From: Hydrogenophaga sp.
GTDB taxonomy: Bacteria > Pseudomonadota > Gammaproteobacteria > Burkholderiales > Burkholderiaceae_C
DNA length: 35,226 nucleotides
Assembly (NCBI GenBank): GCA_030682835.1
Contig: JAUXNG010000028.1
Location: 1 to 35,226 of the forward strand
Direction: 5' to 3'
Both the position numbers and the translations under genes were made by a program. Positions 28,079 to 35,226 of the stretch are shown here, one piece after another. Position 1 is the stretch's first letter, and every line of letters starts with the position of its first letter. Under the pieces are notes generated by a model. The model was not told the DNA's origin and made no database searches. It saw only the letters and a program-made list of their open reading frames with translations.

Positions 28079-29032
28079 TCAAACGTCGGCCAGCACCCGC
28101 AAGTGCGCTTCCACGCTGCGACCCAGCGCGCTCAGCGCGTAGCCACCTTCGAGGCAACTCACGATGCGGCCCTTGGCGTGGCGCTCGGCCACTTCCTTGA
28201 TGCGCATGGTCATCCAGGCGTAGTCCTGCTCCACCAGGCCGAGCTGCCCCATGTCGTCTTCGCGGTGGGCATCGAATCCCGCACTGATGAAGATCATCTG
28301 GGGTTTGTGCGCGTCGAGCCGGGGGATCCAGCTCATGTCGATCAGCTCGCGGATGTCCATGCCCTTCGTGTAAGCCGGCACCGGCAGGTTGACCAGGTTG
28401 GCCGCCGTGGCGTGCTCCCACACCGGGTAGAACGGGTGCTGGTAGAAGCTGCACATGAGGATGCGGTCGTCGCCGGCCACGATGTCTTCGGTGCCGTTGC
28501 CGTGGTGCACGTCGAAGTCGATGATGGCCACGCGCTTCAGGCCGTGGCGCTCCAGCGCGTACTTGGCGGCCACGGCCACGTTGTTCACAAAACAGAAGCC
28601 CATGGCCTGGTTGCGCGTGGCGTGGTGGCCCGGTGGGCGCACCGCACAAAAGGCGTTGGGCATTTCGCCGGCCATCACCGCGTCGGTCGCGTCAATCGCG
28701 GCACCGGCGGCCATCAGGATCGCGTCCCAGCTGTGGGTGTTGATGGAGGTGTCGGGGTCGACCTGTGCGTGGCTCGGGCCGCCGGCCTTGATCTCGTCGC
28801 GCAGGTTGTCGCTCAGGCCGCGCAGCGAGGCGAGGTGCATGCGGCCATGGGCGAGTTCGAGGTCGGCCATGGAGGCGGCGGTGGCCTCGCGCCGCTCCAG
28901 CGCCACGTCGAGTCCGCTCATGAGCAAACGGTCTTCTATGGCGTCCAGACGCTCAGGGCATTCCGGGTGTCCGGCGCCCATTTCGTGTCTCCAACAATCC
29001 TTGTGGGTGAAATACCCGGTGGCCTGTCCCAT
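28079..29032 (-). CDS. Histone deacetylase family protein
   Basis: A 317-residue zinc amidohydrolase of the histone-deacetylase/acetoin-utilisation/acetylpolyamine-hydrolase superfamily. The catalytic pair is in RPPGHHA, zinc ligands are in IIDFDVHHGNGT and SAGFDAH, and the transition-state Tyr is in LEGGYAL. In bacteria such enzymes deacetylate small molecules (acetylpolyamines) or proteins such as acetyl-CoA synthetase; the substrate here is not known. I chose ATG 29032, giving the usual family N-terminus (GYFTHKDCWRHEMGAGHPECPERL). Its start lies only 26 bases from that of moxR on the other strand, so their promoters must overlap or lie inside the neighbouring gene. Confidence 0.94.
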   Translation of the reverse strand: MGQATGYFTHKDCWRHEMGAGHPECPERLDAIEDRLLMSGLDVALERREATAASMADLELAHGRMHLASLRGLSDNLRDEIKAGGPSHAQVDPDTSINTHSWDAILMAAGAAIDATDAVMAGEMPNAFCAVRPPGHHATRNQAMGFCFVNNVAVAAKYALERHGLKRVAIIDFDVHHGNGTEDIVAGDDRILMCSFYQHPFYPVWEHATAANLVNLPVPAYTKGMDIRELIDMSWIPRLDAHKPQMIFISAGFDAHREDDMGQLGLVEQDYAWMTMRIKEVAERHAKGRIVSCLEGGYALSALGRSVEAHLRVLADV

Positions 29033-29058
29033 GATCGTTTTACGGTAAGGTTCGCGGC

Positions 29059-29979
29059 ATGCAAGCCGACACAAAAATTCAACAGTTGCTGAATCAGCTT
29101 AACACGGTGATCGTGGGCAAAAGTCAGCAAGTTTCCGACTGTGTGGCCTGCCTGCTGGCGGGTGGTCACCTGCTCATTGAAGACGTTCCGGGTGTCGGAA
29201 AAACCACCCTGGCGCACGCGCTGGCCCGCTCGTTCGGCCTGCAGTTTTCAAGGGTGCAGTTCACCGCCGACCTCATGCCTTCCGACCTGGTCGGCGTGTC
29301 GATCTACGAACGCGGGCGCGAGGCGTTTGTGTTCCATCCCGGTCCGGTGTTTGCCCAGGTTCTGCTGGCCGACGAGATCAACCGCGCCAGCCCCAAAACG
29401 CAAAGCGCCTTGCTTGAGGCGATGGAAGAAAAACAGGTAACGGTGGAAGGCGAAACGCGCGCCCTGCCCGAGCCCTTCTTTGTGATCGCCACGCAGAACC
29501 CGCACGACCAGCTGGGCACCTACGCGCTGCCCGAATCCCAGCTGGACCGTTTCCACATGCGCCTCTCGATCGGCTACCCCGACCGCGCGGCCGAGCGCGA
29601 GCTGCTGCGCGGCCAGGACCGCCGCGACATGCTCGACAAACTCTCTTCAGCCCTGACGCCGGCCGACCTCGCTGCCCTGCAACACACGGTGAGCCAGGTG
29701 CACACCGCCGAGCCGGTGCTGGAGTACCTGCAAGACCTGGTGGCCGCCACGCGCAACGGGCAATGGTTTGCGCAAGGCCTGTCGCCGCGTGCAGCTCTCG
29801 CCGTGGTGCGCTCGGCCAAGGCGCAGGCCTATTTGAGCGGGCGCGACTATGTGGCGCCCGACGACATCGCTGCGATCCTGCCGCAGACGGTGGCGCATCG
29901 GCTGATTCCGGTGCGCGACGCTGGGCGCGGGCCTGTTGAACAGGTGCGCGCCATGCTGGAAGCCATTCCCCTCCCGTGA
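29059..29979 (+). CDS. MoxR family AAA ATPase
   Basis: A 306-residue AAA+ ATPase of the MoxR/RavA clade, chaperone-like proteins often encoded beside DUF58 and transglutaminase-like genes. Walker A is VPGVGKTT (43-50), Walker B VLLADEINRA, sensor 1 FFVIATQNP and the arginine finger region LPESQLDRFHMRLSIGYP. The C-terminal lid has the sensor 2 region GLSPRAALAVVRSAKAQAYLSGRDYVAPDDI. It is the first gene of a tight operon; the stop is followed after one base by the DUF58 start. It starts 26 bases from the divergent deacetylase gene. Confidence 0.95.
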   Translation: MQADTKIQQLLNQLNTVIVGKSQQVSDCVACLLAGGHLLIEDVPGVGKTTLAHALARSFGLQFSRVQFTADLMPSDLVGVSIYERGREAFVFHPGPVFAQVLLADEINRASPKTQSALLEAMEEKQVTVEGETRALPEPFFVIATQNPHDQLGTYALPESQLDRFHMRLSIGYPDRAAERELLRGQDRRDMLDKLSSALTPADLAALQHTVSQVHTAEPVLEYLQDLVAATRNGQWFAQGLSPRAALAVVRSAKAQAYLSGRDYVAPDDIAAILPQTVAHRLIPVRDAGRGPVEQVRAMLEAIPLP

Positions 29980-29980
29980 C

Positions 29981-31015
29981 ATGGTGGCCACCGCTGCGCG
30001 CTCGCCCGCTGGCGCCCTCAGCTTGCAACCCTGGCGCCACCCCTGGCGCACGCTGCGCGCCCACCTCCAGACTTGGTGGCACAACCGCCTCCCCAAGTCC
30101 GACACCCTCACGCTGACCCAGCGCAACGTCTACATATTGCCCACCCGCCCGGGCTGGATGCTGGGCATCACCCTGCTGCTGCTGCTGGTGGCCAGCATCA
30201 ACTACCAGCTCAACCTGGGCTACCTGCTCACCTTTTTGCTGGCCGGCAGCGCGGTGGTGGGCATGCACGTGTGCCACGGCAACCTGCGCGGCATCACGCT
30301 GCTGCTCACACCACCCGAGCCGGTGCACGCCGGACAGGCGGTGGCGCTCACAGTGCGGCTGTCGAGCGAACGCAAACGCACGCGCTACGGCATCGGCATG
30401 GGCGTGATCGGCGCCGACCCCAAACACGCGCCCCTGGCCTGGACCGACGTGCCCGCGCAAGGCAGCGCCCACCTGCAGGTGAGCTTTCCGTCGCCCGAGC
30501 GCGGCCTGCACCCGCTGCCGCCGCTGACCGCGCAGACCCTGTTTCCGCTCGGTACCTTCCGCGTGTGGACGGTTTGGCGCCCGGCCTCGGGCGTGCTGGT
30601 GTACCCCGAGCCCGAAAGCCACCCGCCGCCACTGCCCCCGGGCGAGCCGCAGGCCGGCAGCTCGGGCGCCGCGCGCGTGCAGAGCACCGGTGAATTCGAC
30701 GGCGTGCGCGCCTACCGCCGGGGCGACCCGCTCAAGGCCGTGGTGTGGCGCAAGGCCGCGCAGGCGTTCTCCAGCGGGCGCGACGATCTGGTGAGCCGCG
30801 ACGCCTTGTCACACCAGCGCCACCAGCTCTGGCTGGACCACGCGCAGTGCGGCGGCGCGGGACTGGAAGCGCGCCTGTCCCGGCTCACAGCCTGGGTGCT
30901 CATGGCCGACCGGCAGGGGCTGGACTACGGCCTGCGCGTGCCCGGCCGCGAGATCGCGCCCGACCAGGGCCCCAGCCACCGCGCGCGCTGCCTGGAGGCG
31001 CTGGCCATATGTTGA
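29981..31015 (+). CDS. DUF58 domain-containing membrane protein
   Basis: A 344-residue protein with two membrane helices (about residues 59-74 and 77-97) and the DUF58 signature YRRGDPLKAVVWRKAA near residue 250, followed by a short von Willebrand-A-like tail. In known operons DUF58 proteins act with MoxR ATPases in assembly of membrane or envelope complexes. The start is two bases behind the moxR stop, and the end overlaps the start of the transglutaminase gene by seven bases (31009-31015). There is no separate ribosome site, so coupled translation is likely. Molecular function is unknown. Confidence 0.92.
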   Translation: MVATAARSPAGALSLQPWRHPWRTLRAHLQTWWHNRLPKSDTLTLTQRNVYILPTRPGWMLGITLLLLLVASINYQLNLGYLLTFLLAGSAVVGMHVCHGNLRGITLLLTPPEPVHAGQAVALTVRLSSERKRTRYGIGMGVIGADPKHAPLAWTDVPAQGSAHLQVSFPSPERGLHPLPPLTAQTLFPLGTFRVWTVWRPASGVLVYPEPESHPPPLPPGEPQAGSSGAARVQSTGEFDGVRAYRRGDPLKAVVWRKAAQAFSSGRDDLVSRDALSHQRHQLWLDHAQCGGAGLEARLSRLTAWVLMADRQGLDYGLRVPGREIAPDQGPSHRARCLEALAIC

Positions 31016-33111
31016 ACAACGAAGCACCCGGTTTTGCCGCCGGGCCGCCCCAAGGCAAAACGCGCCCCCCCGGGGGGCAGCGACCCGCGCAGCGGTGGAG
31101 CGTGGGGGCCACACTCCCTCGCGATACGCGCGACACCTTGTTCCTGCTCGCGGTCATCGGCTGGGTGGCGTTCATGCAGGTGGGCCACACGCCGTGGTGG
31201 TGCACGGCGCTCACCGCCGGCGTGCTGGTGTGGCGCACCCTGCTCGCGCTGCGCGGCCTGCCGCTGCCCGGCTGGCCGGTGCGCGTGGGCTTGCTCTGCA
31301 TCACGCTGGTCGCCACCTTCATGACCCACAGCACCCTGCTCGGGCGCGACGCGGGCGTGACGCTCATCGTGGTGTTGCTCGCACTCAAGACGCTGGAGAT
31401 GCGCGCGCGGCGCGACGCCTTCGTGGTGTTCTTCCTCGCCTTCTTCACGCTGCTTACCCACTTTTTCTATTCGCAGTCGCTGTTGACTGCGGCGGGCATT
31501 CTGGTGGCGCTGCTCGGCCTGCTCACCGCGCTGGTGAACGCCCACATGCCGGTGGGCCGCCCTCCGCTCTTGCAGGCTGCGCGCATTGCCGGTGGCATGG
31601 CGCTTATGGGTGCGCCCATCATGCTGGTGCTGTTTTTGTTGTTCCCGCGCCTGTCGCCCTTGTGGGGTGTGCCGGGGCAGGACGAAACCGGGCGCAGCGG
31701 CCTCTCGGGCTCCATGAAGGTGGGGCAGATCGCCGAGCTGGTGCTCGACGACAGCATCGCGTTCCGCATCCGCTTTGAAGGCCGCCCGCCACCGCAGGCA
31801 CAGCTGTACTTTCGCGGCCCGGTGCTCAGCAGTTTTGACGGCAGCGAGTGGCGTGTGCTGCGCTCGGGTTTCCCGCAGTCGATGGCACTGCCCACCGACC
31901 TGCAGGTGTCGGGCCCACCCGTGCGCTACGACGTGACCATGGAGCCCAACCGCCGGCCCTGGCTGTTCGTCATGGAGTCCACCCCGCAGGCGCCCGAGGT
32001 GCCCGACAACGCGGTGCGCATGAGCAACGAGCTGCAGTGGTTCACCCAGCGCCCGCTCAACACGCTGGTGCGCTACAGCGCCGAGAGCTACCCCACCTTC
32101 CGCCACGGCCCGCTCACGCAGGTGGTGGGCCTGCAAGACCAGATCGAGCTGCCCGCCGGCTTCAACCCGCGCACGCTGGCGCTGGCGCAGGAGCTGCGGC
32201 GCGAACACGGCGCCGGCCCCGAGGCCAGCCCCAAACTCGTCGACGCGGTGATGAACCGCCTGCGCACCGGCGGCTACACCTACACGCTGGAGCCCGGTGT
32301 GTTTGGTGCCAACACCGCCGACGAGTTCTGGTTCGACAAACGCCAGGGCTTCTGCGAGCACATCGCCAGCAGCTTCGTCATCCTCATGCGCGCGCTCGAC
32401 ATTCCGGCACGCGTCGTCACCGGCTACCAGGGCGGCGAGCTCAACGGCCTGGACGGCTACTGGACAGTGCGCCAGCGCGACGCCCACGCGTGGACCGAAG
32501 TCTGGCTGCAAGGCCAGGGCTGGGTCCGCGTGGACCCGACATCGGCCGTGGCCCCGGGACGCGTGGGCACTTTGCAGCGCCTGCGTGCACCCCAGGGCGC
32601 ACTGGCCGGCGCCATCGGCAACCTCAACCCCAACATCGCCGCCCAGCTGCGCGCCGCCTGGGAAGCCGTGAACAACAGCTGGAACCAGTGGGTGCTCAAC
32701 TACACCCAGGGCCGCCAGCTCGACCTGCTGAAGAACCTGGGCTTCCAATCGCCGAGCTGGACGGATCTGGCCTACGTGCTCATCGGCGTGGTGGTGTTCG
32801 TGAGCCTGCTCGGCGCCGCCTGGACGCTGTGGGAGCGCCAGCAACACGACCCCTGGCTGCGCCTGCTGCAGCGCGCCCGCGCCCGGCTGCACAAGCTGGA
32901 CGTGGAAAGCGCCGACCACACACCGCCGCGCGAGCTGGCCCAACGCGTACAACAACGCTGGGGCCATGCCGGCGCCGCCGCACCGCTTGCACAATGGCTG
33001 CTTCAGCTCGAAGCCCAACGCTATGCGCGCCCCGGCGCCAGCAACACTACCCTGGCCAGTTTGCAACGCGAGTTTCAGCGCCTGGCTTGGCCCAAAAGCC
33101 CCGACACCTGA
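31009..33111 (+). CDS. TgpA-type transglutaminase (DUF3488), membrane protein
   Basis: A 700-residue membrane protein. The DUF3488 N-terminal domain has about six helices (from LFLLAVIGWVAF near residue 43 to about 215). A periplasmic transglutaminase-like domain follows with the triad Cys449 (GFCEHIASSF), His493 (RDAHAWTEVW) and Asp509 (VRVDPTSAV). A last helix lies near 590-610 with a cytoplasmic DUF4129-like tail. TgpA of Pseudomonas aeruginosa is essential for growth; its substrate is unknown. The first 35 or so residues contain a translated repeat element (31030-31104). I chose ATG 31009, which overlaps the DUF58 stop. The GTG at 31102 is possible but has its Shine-Dalgarno too close. 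Confidence 0.93.
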   Translation: MLNNEAPGFAAGPPQGKTRPPGGQRPAQRWSVGATLPRDTRDTLFLLAVIGWVAFMQVGHTPWWCTALTAGVLVWRTLLALRGLPLPGWPVRVGLLCITLVATFMTHSTLLGRDAGVTLIVVLLALKTLEMRARRDAFVVFFLAFFTLLTHFFYSQSLLTAAGILVALLGLLTALVNAHMPVGRPPLLQAARIAGGMALMGAPIMLVLFLLFPRLSPLWGVPGQDETGRSGLSGSMKVGQIAELVLDDSIAFRIRFEGRPPPQAQLYFRGPVLSSFDGSEWRVLRSGFPQSMALPTDLQVSGPPVRYDVTMEPNRRPWLFVMESTPQAPEVPDNAVRMSNELQWFTQRPLNTLVRYSAESYPTFRHGPLTQVVGLQDQIELPAGFNPRTLALAQELRREHGAGPEASPKLVDAVMNRLRTGGYTYTLEPGVFGANTADEFWFDKRQGFCEHIASSFVILMRALDIPARVVTGYQGGELNGLDGYWTVRQRDAHAWTEVWLQGQGWVRVDPTSAVAPGRVGTLQRLRAPQGALAGAIGNLNPNIAAQLRAAWEAVNNSWNQWVLNYTQGRQLDLLKNLGFQSPSWTDLAYVLIGVVVFVSLLGAAWTLWERQQHDPWLRLLQRARARLHKLDVESADHTPPRELAQRVQQRWGHAGAAAPLAQWLLQLEAQRYARPGASNTTLASLQREFQRLAWPKSPDT
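31030..31104. repeat. Repeat element inside the 5' end of the transglutaminase gene
   Basis: A palindromic element of the type found between genes in Comamonadaceae (recalled, not searched): GTTTTGCC (31031-31038) pairs with GGCAAAAC (31054-31061), and GCCCCCC-C-GGGGGGC (31064-31078) forms a second stem. It is read in frame and yields a Gly/Pro/Arg-rich stretch that is not part of the DUF3488 fold, between the coupled ATG and the first conserved helix. Confidence 0.6.
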
Positions 33112-33149
33112 ACACACCCGACATTGATCCCCGACCCCCAAGGCACCCA

Positions 33150-34226
33150 TTGCAATCTGTGAACCGTTTCCTCTGTGCACTCGCCGCCGCCCTCATGGCG
33201 GCCACGCCCGCCCTCGCCCAGTCGCCCGCCAAAGCGCGCCCCGGCAACACCCAGACCGCCCCCGTTTTCACCTACGACCAGAGCGAAGCCGCCATGGCCT
33301 TCGCCACCGACCTGGCCGTGCGTCGCAACCTAGACCCCGCCTGGGTGCGCCAGCAGATCGGCCAGGCGCAGCGCATGCCCAACATCATTCGCCTCATGCG
33401 GCCCGCGCCCGCTGGCACGCCCAAGAACTGGGCCGCCTACCGCGCCCGCTTCATCGAGCCCATCCGCCTGCGCGCCGGTCAGCGCTTCTGGGAAGACAAC
33501 CGCGAAACCCTCGCCCGCGCTGAACTCGAATACGGCGTGCCCGCCAGCCTCATCGTGGGCGTGATCGGCGTGGAAACGCTTTACGGCCAGCACACCGGCA
33601 ACCACCGCGTGATCGACGCGTTGACCACCCTCGCATTCGACTTCCCCGCCAGCCACCCGCGCGCTGGCGCGCGCAGCGAGTTCTTCAAAAGTGAACTCGA
33701 ACAATTCCTGAGCCTGAGCGAACGCACCGGCACCGACCCCCTGAGCCCGCGCGGCAGCTACGCCGGCGCCATGGGCTGGCCGCAGTTCATGCCCAGCAGC
33801 TGGGTGAAATACGCCATCGACTACGACGGAGACGGCAAGGTCGACCTCTTCGACAGCCAGGCCGACGTGATCGGCTCCGTGGCCAACTACTTCAAGGCCT
33901 TCGGCTGGCAAACCGGCATGCCCACCCACTACCCGGTGAGCTTTGACACCAGCAAGCTCGACCTGGACACCCTGCTCGCCCCCGACATATTGCCCAGCTT
34001 CAGCGTGGAGAGCTTCACCGCCAAAGGCGCCGTGATCGAAGGCCCCGCCCTGCAACACCAAGGCAAGCTCGCCCTGGTGCTGCTGGAAAACGCCGGCGCC
34101 CCACCCACCTACGTGGCCGGCACGGAAAACTTCTATGTGGTGACACGCTACAACTGGAGCAGCTACTACGCGCTGGCGGTGATCGAACTGGGGGAGGCGG
34201 TGCGGGCTTTGATGCCGAGCCGCTGA
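33150..34226 (+). CDS. mltB: Lytic murein transglycosylase B
   Basis: MltB cleaves peptidoglycan glycan strands to 1,6-anhydromuramic ends. The protein of 358 residues has a signal peptide (VNRFLCALAAALMAATPALAQ as a single region) without a lipobox Cys, so it should be soluble in the periplasm, unlike the lipoprotein MltB of Escherichia coli. The catalytic Glu142 sits in VIGVETLYGQHTGNHRV. MGWPQFMPSSW and a calcium-loop-like DYDGDGKVDLFD follow, as in Slt35. The start is a TTG at 33150 with AAGG six bases before it; a GTG at 33159 is the alternative. It follows the transglutaminase gene after 38 bases. The enzyme fits with the envelope theme of the operon. Confidence 0.94.
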   Translation: MQSVNRFLCALAAALMAATPALAQSPAKARPGNTQTAPVFTYDQSEAAMAFATDLAVRRNLDPAWVRQQIGQAQRMPNIIRLMRPAPAGTPKNWAAYRARFIEPIRLRAGQRFWEDNRETLARAELEYGVPASLIVGVIGVETLYGQHTGNHRVIDALTTLAFDFPASHPRAGARSEFFKSELEQFLSLSERTGTDPLSPRGSYAGAMGWPQFMPSSWVKYAIDYDGDGKVDLFDSQADVIGSVANYFKAFGWQTGMPTHYPVSFDTSKLDLDTLLAPDILPSFSVESFTAKGAVIEGPALQHQGKLALVLLENAGAPPTYVAGTENFYVVTRYNWSSYYALAVIELGEAVRALMPSR

Positions 34227-34247
34227 AGCTGGAATCGAGCAAAAGCC

Positions 34248-34469
34248 ATGAACCCCCTGAACCCCAAGAAACTGCTGCTGACCAAATGGACGGCGGTGAC
34301 GCCTGTGGCCAAACAAAAACACTTCCTGGTCAGCAGTGTGATTCAACCCGACTTGCCCACTGACCCGATTGAGTTGGTGGAGATTGAAGCGGTGTTCTCC
34401 AAGGCCACGCAAATCATGCCGTGGCGTGAACTGCAGGATGAGGGCGTCTGGAAACAAGGCTGGGTTTGA
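34248..34469 (+). CDS. TIGR02450 family Trp-rich protein
   Basis: A 73-residue protein that starts with NPLNPKKLLLTKWTAVTP and ends with MPWRELQDEGVWKQGWV, the pattern of the small Trp-rich family TIGR02450, widespread in Proteobacteria and without known function. Typical are the Asn-Pro-Lys start, KHFLV, and the three Trp near the end. It lies 21 bases behind mltB and may share its transcript. No signal or membrane segment. Confidence 0.88.
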   Translation: MNPLNPKKLLLTKWTAVTPVAKQKHFLVSSVIQPDLPTDPIELVEIEAVFSKATQIMPWRELQDEGVWKQGWV

Positions 34470-34862
34470 ACGCCAGGATGGCACAGGGTTCGCATGGCTG
34501 CGGACACGGGCCTAGAAAACTGGAGTCTGGCGGATCGGGTGGCGCCTTCTGGGGACATTGGAGTCGTTGATTCAATCAATCCCGAAACAAAGGCTCTGTT
34601 TCGTCCCCAATTCCCGCCATGCACTACCTCGTGGACCTGCTTTTCAGTGCGGCGTAGCCCACAGTCAAGCCGGCGATGATGGAAAACTCCATTTAGCTTC
34701 GGCGATTGGCCTGGTGGTGGCTACGACCTGAGACACAGGCCGGTGAAAATGCATGCAACCTCATCCGAGTAGCTGGAGCGCTCCTTGACGATGTGCATCT
34801 GCAACTCCAACGATTCGCGCGTCCACACCAAGGCTTTCTTCTTGCCATTCGGAGGCAGGGCA
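34470..34862. other. Gene-poor stretch before the secretion ATPase fragment
   Basis: No complete gene is supported here. The GC content is visibly lower than around it. A hairpin CGAAACA-N7-TGTTTCG (34583-34603) lacks a T-run. A minus-strand frame ending in TAG at 34721-34723 reads like coding sequence (see next entry). A tiny minus-strand ORF of 22 codons (34692-34624) with a hydrophobic segment is too short to claim. Confidence 0.5.
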
Positions 34863-34864
34863 TC
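34721..34864 (-). pseudogene. Possible gene remnant behind the secretion ATPase gene
   Basis: One minus-strand frame, from the overlap with the ATPase stop to TAG 34723-34721, translates as DALPPNGKKKALVWTRESLE, then QMHIVKERSSYSDEVACIF, and has GC-rich third positions in roughly three of four codons. It has no ATG near its beginning; TTG/GTG inside KKALVW are the only early starts. It may be the frame-shifted end of the ATPase gene or the remains of a following gene. I do not recognise the sequence. Confidence 0.3.
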
Positions 34865-35226
34865 ACAAGTAAGCGGTGCGAGCCTGCTTGAAATCGATCC
34901 GGCCCTGCACCACCTTCTCCAGCGCGTCGTGGCGCAGGCTGCGCATGCCCAGGCTCACGGCCATGTCGAAGATCACGTTGGGGCGGGCGCGGTCCTGAAT
35001 GAGTGAACGAATCTCCCGATGGTTCTGGAGGATTTCGTACACGCCTGTTCGTCCTTTGTAGCCCTTCGATTTGCAGTGCTCGCATCCGACCGCGTGCCCA
35101 ACCTGCACGCCGTCGGGCGACTCAACACCCGCAGCGGCAAGCAGACGCTGCAGCGCTTGCTCCCGGGTCAGCCGACTGCCTTCGCGGTACTCGTCCAGCA
35201 GCGTCTCCCACTCGGACGCACTCAGC
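34863..35226 (-). CDS. GspE/PilB-type secretion ATPase, C-terminal part
   Basis: The C-terminal 120 residues of a type II secretion or type IV pilus ATPase; the N-terminal part lies outside the window. The conserved ending GCEHCKSKGYKGRTGVYEIL, with one CxxC zinc pair, is followed by an acidic/Leu helix region and SLGMRSLRHDALEKVVQGRIDFKQA, the family C-terminus. The frame is open to the window edge at 35226 (LSASEWETLLDEYREGSRLT), without a start. Which pathway (secretion or pilus) cannot be told from this part. It ends directly before the gene-poor stretch. Confidence 0.9.
   Translation of the reverse strand, partial: LSASEWETLLDEYREGSRLTREQALQRLLAAAGVESPDGVQVGHAVGCEHCKSKGYKGRTGVYEILQNHREIRSLIQDRARPNVIFDMAVSLGMRSLRHDALEKVVQGRIDFKQARTAYL

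Noticed and set aside
30745..31008. Upstream extension of the transglutaminase gene
   Set aside because: It lies inside DUF58 coding sequence in another frame and has no conserved residues; the ATG at 31009 overlapping the DUF58 stop is the natural start.
30925..33180. Minus-strand open frame of 751 codons opposite the transglutaminase gene
   Set aside because: Shadow of a gene with clear catalytic motifs on the plus strand; composition is typical of antisense frames in GC-rich DNA.
34583..34603. Hairpin CGAAACA/TGTTTCG as a terminator
   Set aside because: The stem is short and AT-rich for this genome and no T-run follows on either strand.
34624..34692. Small minus-strand ORF of 22 codons with a hydrophobic segment
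   Set aside because: Too short, no clear ribosome site and no resemblance to a known small protein.

Overview
The window is high-GC, densely packed chromosomal DNA. The gene families and the GC-rich intergenic repeat types suggest a betaproteobacterium of the family Comamonadaceae, perhaps Hydrogenophaga-like. The family is fairly secure and the genus is a guess. No rRNA, tRNA, CRISPR array, prophage or insertion sequence was seen.

Layout. (1) 200-1858: miaA (tRNA modification) and an ABC ATPase without a visible permease. (2) 1975-8762: an Entner-Doudoroff block, zwf-pgl-edd-eda-pgi, all on the plus strand. A perfect 19-bp palindrome of HexR type overlaps the likely zwf promoter, and palindromic repeat elements separate several of the genes. 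Just behind pgi lies what looks like an internally deleted methylglyoxal synthase gene (mgsA remnant). (3) 9005-11057, minus strand: a DUF2855 protein and an unknown protein. (4) 11262-17259, plus strand: a zinc alcohol dehydrogenase, a class A penicillin-binding protein, a ChaB-like protein and a lipoprotein gamma-glutamyltransferase, closed by a strong bidirectional terminator. (5) 17326-22032, minus strand: an electron-transfer/acyl-CoA oxidation operon, etfB-etfA-acyl-CoA dehydrogenase-nitronate monooxygenase. Its upstream region holds two different palindromic operators and is shared with (6), a TRAP transporter dctP-dctQ-dctM (22378-25297), which has an attenuator-like hairpin between the binding protein and the permease genes. 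(7) 25274-29032, minus strand: an MscS channel, an enoyl-CoA hydratase-like protein, a ParDE-type toxin-antitoxin pair and a histone-deacetylase-like hydrolase. (8) 29059-34469, plus strand: moxR-DUF58-transglutaminase (TgpA type), tightly overlapping, followed by mltB and a small Trp-rich protein. (9) The right end has the C-terminus of a GspE/PilB-type ATPase on the minus strand.

How the parts work together. The sugar block oxidises glucose-6-phosphate to 6-phosphogluconate and splits it through KDPG to pyruvate and glyceraldehyde-3-phosphate, with Pgi recycling hexose phosphate. The etf/acyl-CoA dehydrogenase operon passes electrons from acyl-CoA oxidation to the respiratory chain. The MoxR-DUF58-TgpA-MltB row and the penicillin-binding protein belong to the cell envelope.

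I found no clearly new multi-gene system. The points most worth a second look are the mgsA remnant, a repeat element read in frame inside the transglutaminase gene, two probably leaderless genes whose promoter is a palindrome next to the ATG (the penicillin-binding protein and parD), and the operators around zwf and etfB.
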